Source: Oscillospiraceae bacterium (GTDB lineage: Bacteria > Bacillota > Clostridia > Oscillospirales > Oscillospiraceae). Taken from it: a DNA stretch of 11,872 nt. The DNA lies in the NCBI GenBank assembly GCA_020025655.1, contig JAHHRR010000052.1, forward strand, positions 1 to 11,872, read 5' to 3'. The notes beneath the pieces are model-generated. The model was not told where the DNA came from and did not search any database. It saw only the letters and a list, made by a program, of their open reading frames with translations. This document shows, one piece after another, positions 6,355 through 11,872 of this stretch (positions are counted from its first letter, which is position 1; the number at the start of each line of letters is the position of its first letter). The position numbers and the translations under genes were made by a program.

Positions 6355-7680
6355 TTATCCCACAAGCATATTAGGTAACCAGCTTACTATCTGAGGGAAG
6401 ATTGCACACAGTAAGAACACTATCAGCTGTATTCCCATAAAGGGCCATACACCTCGTATCGTTTCCTGTGTGGTAATACTGTCCTTCGCAACGCCCTGAA
6501 AATAGAAGATAGATGCTGCCATAGGAGGAGACAGGAATGCAGTCTGCATAATGAGAGCCATCATACTGAGGAAGTAGCAGGCATCAAAGCCGACTGAAAC
6601 AGCGATAGGTACGAAAATCGGAATGGTAATCATGCAGACGGCTATCCAGTCCATGAGGAAGCCGAGGACGAATATAGTGGCCATCATAATGGCGAATACT
6701 CCCCATTTTCCTATAGGCATAGAAGCGAAAAGTCTTGTAATTGCAGTGCTGCAGCCCAGGCGCATAAATACGGTTACAAAGAGGTTTCCGAATATGGAAA
6801 CGGCATACACCATACTGGTAAGCTTTATTGTCTCAATAAGCGTTTTCTTTATAACATCAAATGTAATGGAATGATAAAGAAGAGCGATTACAAAGGAAGC
6901 CAAAACTCCCAGAGCTGCCGCTTCGGTAGCAGGGCACCAGCCCATCCATATTGCACCCAATACTGAGAAGATAACCACTGCAACAGGCAGAACATGGAGC
7001 ACACAGCCTTTTATTATCTCTTTCCGGCTATATTTGCTCAGTTCCTCTTCAGGCATAGGAGGAGCATAATCCTTTTTTACATTAGCAATTATCTTTATAT
7101 ATATGATGTAGGCAACACCCAAAAGTATACCGGGTGTCATTGCGCCGTAGAAGAGCTTACCTACGGAGACATTGGCCGCAGAACCCATAAATACAAGCAT
7201 TATGCTCGGCGGAATCAGTATACCCAAAGTACCGCCGGAAATTATAACACCTGCTGTAAGTGACTTATTGTATTTTGCCTCCAGCATAGGCTTTGTGAAC
7301 AAAAGGCCCATAGAAACAACAGATGCACCGACTATACCGGTAGTAGCCGCAAAAAGGATAGCAATGAGGGTAGCAGCTATTGCCATGCCGCCTCTCTGTC
7401 TGCCGAGAGCTATTGAGAGGTGGTCAAACAGTCTCTTTGCAACGCCTGACTGGTTCAGCAGCTGACCCATCAGGACGAAAAGAGGCACAGCCAGAAGACC
7501 GTAGTCCTTACAATATTTGAATGTACTGAAGTAAACGCTCTGGAACACATCAGGCCCCCAGAACGTAAGGCCCGCGATAAGAGCAACTCCGCCCAAGGCG
7601 GCGAAAAGGTAGTAACCGGAGAATATCAGCACCAGTAACAAAACGCCCATGATTATCGCTATTGTCATTCCGCTGACCAT
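6355..7680 (-). CDS. dctM: TRAP transporter large permease (DctM)
   Basis: This is a 441-residue polytopic membrane subunit that forms the transport pathway of a tripartite ATP-independent periplasmic-type transporter, driving solute uptake by an ion gradient. Visible family patterns are AVPLFVLMGQLL (64-75), a GRQRGGMAIAATLIAILFAATTGIVGASVVSMG segment (93-125), and GGTLGILIPPSIMLVFMGSAANVSVGKLFYGAMTPGILL (149-187), closest in style to the FcbT3/TakP-type branch. Its ATG overlaps the stop codon of the small permease by one base (TAATG), showing tight translational coupling; AGGAGG lies upstream inside the DctQ gene. It is last in the dctP-dctQ-dctM operon. No frameshift or missing motif was seen. 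Confidence 0.95.
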   Translation of the reverse strand: MVSGMTIAIIMGVLLLVLIFSGYYLFAALGGVALIAGLTFWGPDVFQSVYFSTFKYCKDYGLLAVPLFVLMGQLLNQSGVAKRLFDHLSIALGRQRGGMAIAATLIAILFAATTGIVGASVVSMGLLFTKPMLEAKYNKSLTAGVIISGGTLGILIPPSIMLVFMGSAANVSVGKLFYGAMTPGILLGVAYIIYIKIIANVKKDYAPPMPEEELSKYSRKEIIKGCVLHVLPVAVVIFSVLGAIWMGWCPATEAAALGVLASFVIALLYHSITFDVIKKTLIETIKLTSMVYAVSIFGNLFVTVFMRLGCSTAITRLFASMPIGKWGVFAIMMATIFVLGFLMDWIAVCMITIPIFVPIAVSVGFDACYFLSMMALIMQTAFLSPPMAASIFYFQGVAKDSITTQETIRGVWPFMGIQLIVFLLCAIFPQIVSWLPNMLVG

Positions 7681-8237
7681 TAGTCCTTCGCCTCCTGTTT
7701 AAGTGTTTTGAGTCGCTCCACATCTTTAAATATCTCCGCAATTCCCTGAAGAGTAAGGATTGTGAAGCTAATTGCCATAACTATTTTTGTAGGCCAGATA
7801 GGTGCATTCCATGAGCCCACACTGAAAGTTTCCAGCGTCTTTACAGATACTATTGCGTTAATGATGCAGTAATATGCGCCGCCTCCGGAAAGGGGCATAA
7901 ATATCAGAATGTGCAGAATAATATCCAGAATATTCTTTACTTTCTGCGGAAATTTTGCATAAAGAATATCTATCCTTACCATTGCGCCGTTTTTAAGGGC
8001 ATATCCGAAACCCAGCAGAGCTGCACAGCCGCCTAATATAAAGCAGGTGCCATATGCCCATGTTGTCGGGTGGTTAAATACATTTCTGGCTACTATCTCA
8101 ATAAGAAATACCACTACCAGAGGAATTAAAAGGTATGCCGCTGCAAGTCCGGAGCCGTCCGACAGTTTTTCCGCAAAGGTAATATACTTTTTCATAAAGC
8201 TCCGCTCTTCTTTACACTCTTCGTTAGCTTTACTCAT
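7680..8237 (-). CDS. dctQ: TRAP transporter small permease (DctQ)
   Basis: This is a 185-residue membrane protein with four hydrophobic helices (about 30-53, 62-82, 104-127, 150-170). It carries typical DctQ landmarks: an Arg-Asn after helix 1 (RN, 51-52), the GAMVRIDILY segment (84-93) and SWNAPIWPTK (142-151). It scaffolds the large permease and helps dock the binding protein. The ATG at 8237 follows AGGAGA with about 8-nt spacing. An in-frame ATG at residue 15 (8195) would remove a charged N-terminal extension and cannot be ruled out. It lies 51 bp after the binding-protein gene and is coupled to dctM by a 1-base overlap. Confidence 0.93.
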   Translation of the reverse strand: MSKANEECKEERSFMKKYITFAEKLSDGSGLAAAYLLIPLVVVFLIEIVARNVFNHPTTWAYGTCFILGGCAALLGFGYALKNGAMVRIDILYAKFPQKVKNILDIILHILIFMPLSGGGAYYCIINAIVSVKTLETFSVGSWNAPIWPTKIVMAISFTILTLQGIAEIFKDVERLKTLKQEAKD

Positions 8238-8288
8238 ATATCTCTTCTCCTATATCCAACGCGAACCCAAGTAGTCGCAAAAAGCTTA

Positions 8289-9371
8289 TTAATCAATAGC
8301 TGCAGCGTCGTCCCAGCTGCTCACTGTTGCAATATACTCCTGCTGAGAATTATATATCTTAGCAAAAGTGGGGTTGCTCTCACATTTCTCCTCGTAATAC
8401 TCATGTGCAGTGTCATAGATGGTTTGCATGTCTTCATCAGACATTCTGAATATGGTAAGTTTGCCCTGATCCTGAAGCTCCTCGAATTTAGCCCATGCAT
8501 CAACATTGGCAATACGGTCTTCGCTATATGCCTGAATCATCATGGCTTTGCAGGAAGTCTTGATGATATTCTGCATCTGCTCGTCCATACCTTCCCATAC
8601 ATTACGATTTATAAGGAAGAGGTGAGTTGCACTGGGGCAGTGGATGCCGGGAACTGTCAGATAGGGAGCTACTTCATGGTAACCGGCAGAAAAGTTTGCA
8701 AAAGGAGTAGAATACTCTGCTGCATCAATAGTGCCTCTTGAGAGAGCCTCGTAACACTCACCGCCGTCCATGGTAACAACTGATGCGCCGAGAATAGTCT
8801 CTATCTTTGCCCAGTCGGAAATGCCGCGGATTTTAAGACCTTTAATATCATCAAGACTCTTTATTGGTACTGTTGAGTGATAAAGTATCTCAGAGTCAAC
8901 AACGGCACAGGGGAAAGCCACAACATTAGGGGCAATTTCCAGCATAACCTCGTCCAGTATCTGCTGGCCCTCACCGCCTATGTACCAGCCAAGGTACTGA
9001 TCCGCAGTCATACCAACCGGCAGAGTACTCAGTATACCCAAGCTGTCGTCAGGAAAGCTCGGTGCAATTGTCTGTCCGCAGTCAAGTGTTCCGTTTCCAA
9101 CAGCTTCAAGAATATCAGCAGTAGAAACGATGGAGTTTGTGGCAAGACAGTCCATGCTGACGCGGCCTCCGGAGCAGGATACTATCGTATCGGCAAGCTC
9201 TGATGCGTAAACGTAAGGGCCGCCGCCTGCGCTATAAGCGCACTGGTAGGCCAGCCTGTAGGTCTTGCCGCCGGCAGCACCGTTTTCGCCGGCGCTCGCA
9301 GCTCCGCAGCCTGTTATAAGCACCGCTGCAAATGCCATAATCAAAACCATGGATAACATTCTCTTCCTCAT
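8289..9371 (-). CDS. dctP: TRAP transporter solute-binding lipoprotein (DctP)
   Basis: This is a 360-residue extracytoplasmic binding protein. A lipoprotein signal peptide ends in the lipobox ITGC with Cys22, so the protein is tethered to the outer face of the membrane. The mature part has DctP features: LKIRG with Arg182, the position that usually clamps the substrate carboxylate, and GGECYEALSRGTIDAAEYSTPFANFSAGYHEVAPYLTVPG (203-242). The latter resembles the FcbT1/TakP branch (COG4663 type), known for aromatic carboxylates and 2-oxo acids. The chosen ATG (9371) leaves a compact, positively charged signal peptide. A GTG seven codons upstream (9392) is possible but lacks a better ribosome site. 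It is first in the TRAP operon and divergent from the ene-reductase. The substrate is most likely a carboxylate; its identity is unknown. Confidence 0.94.
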   Translation of the reverse strand: MRKRMLSMVLIMAFAAVLITGCGAASAGENGAAGGKTYRLAYQCAYSAGGGPYVYASELADTIVSCSGGRVSMDCLATNSIVSTADILEAVGNGTLDCGQTIAPSFPDDSLGILSTLPVGMTADQYLGWYIGGEGQQILDEVMLEIAPNVVAFPCAVVDSEILYHSTVPIKSLDDIKGLKIRGISDWAKIETILGASVVTMDGGECYEALSRGTIDAAEYSTPFANFSAGYHEVAPYLTVPGIHCPSATHLFLINRNVWEGMDEQMQNIIKTSCKAMMIQAYSEDRIANVDAWAKFEELQDQGKLTIFRMSDEDMQTIYDTAHEYYEEKCESNPTFAKIYNSQQEYIATVSSWDDAAAID

Positions 9372-9410
9372 CTTAGTTCCCGTTCCTTTCACTTACAAAC
9401 GTATAATTTT

Positions 9411-9438
9411 CGTATATTCTCAATAATATTTGAGTCAA
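9411..9438 (-). promoter_or_regulatory. Predicted promoter of the TRAP operon
   Basis: On the minus strand TTGACT (9438-9433) and TATACG (9416-9411) are separated by 16 bp. The start point would be near 9404, leaving a leader of about 33 nt to the dctP ATG. The -35 box matches 5 of 6 and the -10 box 4 of 6. Confidence 0.45.
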
Positions 9439-9477
9439 AAGTTTAAAATTTTATTGCAATCATATGTGCATTTTTTA

Positions 9478-9501
9478 ACAATGGACACTTTATCACATTG
9501 T
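9478..9501. promoter_or_regulatory. Inverted repeat in the TRAP/ene-reductase divergent region
   Basis: ACAATG (9478-9483) and CATTGT (9496-9501) form 6-bp arms with a 12-bp spacer, roughly midway between the two divergent genes. ATTGCAAT (9453-9460), a perfect 8-bp palindrome, lies nearby. Either could bind a regulator of both transcripts; neither is strong on its own. Confidence 0.3.
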
Positions 9502-9573
9502 CAGTAACATATCAATTAGTTACATTTTAGTGCCTACTTACTTGGTGGTACGAAGGCACAATTAAGTGCGTTC

Positions 9574-9601
9574 TTGAAATTGTGAAATTTTTGGGTAATA
9601 T
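9574..9601 (+). promoter_or_regulatory. Possible promoter of the ene-reductase gene
   Basis: TTGAAA (9574-9579, 5 of 6 to consensus) and TAATAT (9596-9601, 4 of 6) are separated by 16 bp, about 45 bp before the ATG. It is the best match in the region, but weak for a gene whose codon use suggests high expression, so an activator may be involved. Confidence 0.4.
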
Positions 9602-9653
9602 GAGTGGTGTCAAAAACAGTATATTTTCTAATTTTACGGAGGTATCGGCAACC

Positions 9654-11588
9654 ATGAAACTGACTAAAATTTTTGAACCCGGCAAAATCGGCAACCTTGA
9701 ATTGAAAAACCGACTCATCGTCAGCGCCATGTCTTCTCACATGGGCAATCCTGACGGAACCCCTAACGAAGCGGTTAATTCCTACCTTGTAAGAAAGGTA
9801 GAGGGCGGCTGGGGACTTATCTTCACCGAAGACCTGGGCGTAACTCAGGACGCAGGCAGCGACCCTGTTGTCGGCTCTCTGTGGAACGACGCTCAGATTC
9901 CTGCATGGACTGAAACTGTCAGACGTGTACACGAGGCAGGCGGTCTTATCGGTGCCCAGCTCTATCATGCAGGCCGTCAGAGATCTCTCAAGGCATACCC
10001 CACTCACCCCGTAGCTCCTTCCGCTCTGAAAGAGCCCGCAGTTCCCTATGTACCCCGCGCTCTTGAAGTAGAGGAGATTCACGATCTGGTAAAAGCATTC
10101 GGAGAAAGCGCCGCAAGAGCCAAGCAGTGCGGTTTTGACTGCATCGAGATTCACGGTGCTCACGGCTATCTGCTCAACCAGTTCATGTCCAGTTTCTCCA
10201 ACAAGCGTACCGATGAATACGGCGGCTGCCTTATAAACAGAATGCGCTTCCCGCTGGAAGTTCTGGCTGCATGCCGCGAAGCAGTCGGCCCCAACTACCC
10301 CATTTTCTTCAGATTTAACACCTGCGACTATGTTGAAGGCGGCATTGAACTTCCCGAAGCAGTCGTTATGGCCAAGATGCTGGAAGAGGCCGGCGTAGAT
10401 GCACTGCACTGCACTCAGGGTATGTTTGCTTCCAAGCAGACCATTATCGGACCGGGCTTTATTCCCGTTATGAACTTTGCAAACAACGCTGCAACAATCA
10501 AGGCTTCTGTTAATGTTCCTGTCATCGCTGTCGGCCGCTACAACGACATCTACATGTCTGAGGCTATGCTCCGCGACGGTAAGGCTGACTACATAGTTAT
10601 GGCTCGTGCTTCTCTGGCTGACCCCGATCTGCCCAACAAGGCAAAGGCCGGTAAAGAGGACGAAATCATCCACTGCATTGGCTGCAACCAGGGCTGCACC
10701 GGTGAGACCGCAGTTGGTAACAGAGTCAACTGCATTGCCAATCCTCACACCTGCCGTGAGACTGAGTACGACCTGTCCATCGTTGAAAATCCCAAAAAGG
10801 TATTCATCGCAGGTGCAGGTGTTGCCGGCCTTGCTGCTATGCAGGGTGCAGGTGAGAGAGGCCACAAGATAACTCTCTTCGAGGCAAGCAATGAAATCGG
10901 CGGTCAGTGGTTGGCTGCTATGACACCTCCCGGAAAGACGGAGTACGCTTCCCTCATTATGAATTACAGACGTATGCTCAAGAAATTCAACGTTGAAGTT
11001 CGTCTCAACACTCCCCTCACCAAAGAGATTGTTGAGGCTGAGAAACCCGATGCAGTTATCGTAGCCACCGGCAGCAAGCCCATGTTCCTGCCTATCCCAG
11101 GTCTTGACAACAGAGACTACGTTAAGACCGCTGTTGAAGTTCTCCGCGGTCAGACCATGTACGGTAAAAACGTTGTTGTGGCAGGCGGCGGCATGACCGG
11201 TGCTGAGACCGCGGTATTTCTGGCTGTTCAGGGCTGCAACGTTAAGATGATAGAGATGGCTCCTGAGATAATCACCGATGCTGTTGCACAGGTTAAGTCC
11301 TGCCTCTTCGAGCACATCAAGAAGTACAACGTTGAGGTACACACTCACACTAAGCTTACCAAGGTTGACGGTGAAAACGGTGTTATCTATGCTGAGGAGT
11401 ACGGCGAACCCGTTGAGTTCAAGCACATCGATATGCTTGTAAACGCTATGGGTATCAGAAGCTACAATCCTCTCATGGAAGAGCTGAAAGACTGCGGCTG
11501 CAAGGTCGTAGCAGCAGGCGACGCCAGCAGCGCAAAGAACGGATATAAGAACATCCGTGAAGGCTTCAACACCGGTAACGCTATCTGA
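9654..11588 (+). CDS. NADH:flavin oxidoreductase, 2-enoate reductase type
   Basis: This is a 644-residue cytosolic ene-reductase of the family including 2-enoate reductase, 2,4-dienoyl-CoA reductase and BaiCD/BaiH. It is expected to pass hydride from NAD(P)H via FAD and a [4Fe-4S] cluster to FMN and reduce an activated C=C bond. The N-terminal FMN barrel (about 1-335) has FEPGKIGNLELKNR (7-20), QLYHAGRQ, HGAHGYLLNQF (167-177; His167, His170, Tyr172) and RTDEYGG. The cluster motif is CIGCNQGC plus Cys360 (C341, C344, C348, C360), the same spacing as E. coli FadH. The C-terminal FAD/NAD(P) domains have GAGVAG (387-392) and GGGMTG (511-516). The ATG at 9654 follows GGAGG by 11 nt. It is divergent from the TRAP operon and complete to the usual IREGFNTGNAI end. 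It uses high-expression codons. The substrate is not determinable; an enoate, flavonoid or steroid enone are options. Confidence 0.95.
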   Translation: MKLTKIFEPGKIGNLELKNRLIVSAMSSHMGNPDGTPNEAVNSYLVRKVEGGWGLIFTEDLGVTQDAGSDPVVGSLWNDAQIPAWTETVRRVHEAGGLIGAQLYHAGRQRSLKAYPTHPVAPSALKEPAVPYVPRALEVEEIHDLVKAFGESAARAKQCGFDCIEIHGAHGYLLNQFMSSFSNKRTDEYGGCLINRMRFPLEVLAACREAVGPNYPIFFRFNTCDYVEGGIELPEAVVMAKMLEEAGVDALHCTQGMFASKQTIIGPGFIPVMNFANNAATIKASVNVPVIAVGRYNDIYMSEAMLRDGKADYIVMARASLADPDLPNKAKAGKEDEIIHCIGCNQGCTGETAVGNRVNCIANPHTCRETEYDLSIVENPKKVFIAGAGVAGLAAMQGAGERGHKITLFEASNEIGGQWLAAMTPPGKTEYASLIMNYRRMLKKFNVEVRLNTPLTKEIVEAEKPDAVIVATGSKPMFLPIPGLDNRDYVKTAVEVLRGQTMYGKNVVVAGGGMTGAETAVFLAVQGCNVKMIEMAPEIITDAVAQVKSCLFEHIKKYNVEVHTHTKLTKVDGENGVIYAEEYGEPVEFKHIDMLVNAMGIRSYNPLMEELKDCGCKVVAAGDASSAKNGYKNIREGFNTGNAI

Positions 11589-11613
11589 TTTTGATTTTAT
11601 ACAAATAAATATG

Positions 11614-11656
11614 GTTCAGCCCCGCATACAGCTGTATGCGGGGCTGAACATTTTTT
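11614..11656 (+). terminator. Strong intrinsic terminator after the ene-reductase
   Basis: Arms 11614-11631 and 11632-11649 are perfectly complementary over 18 bp (the loop forms from the central ACAGCTGT), followed by ATTTTTT (11650-11656). It lies 25 bp after the stop codon and 20 bp before the end of the convergent gene at the right edge, so it may serve both strands. Confidence 0.92.
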
Positions 11657-11669
11657 ATAACATTTTCTA

Positions 11670-11872
11670 TCAGTACTCTTCCGCTTCATATCCAAAGCAT
11701 CTATTATAGCTCTCCACGCCCTCCGAAACAGGCAGAACGCATAAAACTGTGAAGATAACCGCCCCGGTAAAGACCGCAAGGCGCAGCGTATTCAAAGGCC
11801 TGTACTGGCGGATAATAACCAGCACAAAAACGAAGGCAATCCACAGCATAAAGGCCGACACCAGCACCCGCT
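11670..11872 (-). CDS. C-terminal end of an unidentified membrane protein (partial)
   Basis: This is a minus-strand reading frame that stays open to the window edge; the last 66 or so residues are visible and the start is outside. It contains two hydrophobic helices (LVSAFMLWIAFVFVLVII and LAVFTGAVIFTVLCVLPV) joined by RQYRPLNTLR, then a polar, acidic tail ending in EAEEY. A helix-RPxNxLR-helix-proline ending is reminiscent of the last transmembrane helices of cation P-type ATPases, but this is a resemblance only, and the catalytic part is not in the window. It converges on the ene-reductase gene and shares its terminator region. It is probably not functionally linked to the cluster. Confidence 0.6.
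   Translation of the reverse strand, partial: RVLVSAFMLWIAFVFVLVIIRQYRPLNTLRLAVFTGAVIFTVLCVLPVSEGVESYNRCFGYEAEEY

Noticed and set aside
9534..11426. 630-codon open frame antisense to the ene-reductase
   Set aside because: It is a shadow of the biased codon use in the real gene: it has no ribosome site, its cysteine- and serine-rich composition fits no domain, and the plus-strand frame has full catalytic motifs.
2542..11588. Assignment of the SDR and ene-reductase as a bile-acid (bai) pathway
   Set aside because: BaiA- and BaiCD/BaiH-like families are present, but the CoA ligase, CoA transferase, dehydratase and BaiG-type transporter of a bai operon are missing and neither protein shows a diagnostic motif.
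11614..11649. 36-bp perfect palindrome considered as an operator or recombination site
   Set aside because: Position between convergent gene ends and the following T-run make a terminator the simpler explanation.

Overview
The window looks like chromosomal DNA of an anaerobic member of the Bacillota, most likely a clostridial gut- or rumen-type bacterium. The evidence is strong AGGAG-type ribosome binding sites, moderate GC with AT-rich promoters, strong intrinsic terminators, cysteine-rich cytosolic enzymes, an oxygen-sensitive flavin/iron-sulfur reductase of the 2-enoate reductase type, and TRAP and DASS organic-acid transporters. This placement is inferred from sequence style and families; there is no rRNA or taxonomic marker here.

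Layout from left to right. (1) Minus strand, 153-2241: a GntP-type permease lies downstream of a TetR-family regulator, separated by a 163-bp gap that holds a roughly 100-nt nested inverted-repeat structure. (2) A 300-bp divergent regulatory region, 2242-2541, carries two near-identical operator-like sites. One lies just upstream of the TetR start codon and the other sits on the predicted transcription start of the rightward genes. (3) Plus strand, 2542-5675: an SDR oxidoreductase, a DUF169 protein (COG2043 type, function unknown) closed by a strong terminator, then a DASS/SLC13-type anion permease. (4) Plus strand, 5776-6225: an HxlR-type winged-helix regulator with its own promoter and probably a TTG start. 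(5) Two hairpins separate it from a convergent minus-strand TRAP operon (6355-9371: large permease, small permease, solute-binding lipoprotein). (6) A 282-bp divergent promoter region separates the TRAP operon from a plus-strand 644-residue NADH:flavin oxidoreductase of the 2-enoate reductase / 2,4-dienoyl-CoA reductase / BaiCD-BaiH type, which ends at a perfect 18-bp-stem terminator. (7) At the right edge, on the minus strand, is the C-terminal end of an unidentified membrane protein.

How the genes may work together (inference). The only enzymes are an SDR and an ene-reductase, surrounded by three unrelated families of carboxylate/anion carriers and two regulators from families that often sense small ligands or electrophiles. 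This fits import and reductive conversion of an unsaturated or keto carboxylate (for example an aromatic acrylate, or a steroid- or flavonoid-like enone). The TRAP carrier is paired head-to-head with the ene-reductase, and TetR with the SDR and DUF169 genes. The SDR, DUF169 and ene-reductase genes share a codon style typical of highly expressed clostridial genes, whereas the transporters and regulators do not, so these three proteins are probably abundant when induced. The substrate cannot be read from the sequence.

The first 87 bases contain no gene I can support; they may be the tail of a neighbouring locus. No CRISPR array, insertion sequence, tRNA, rRNA or phage gene was seen.
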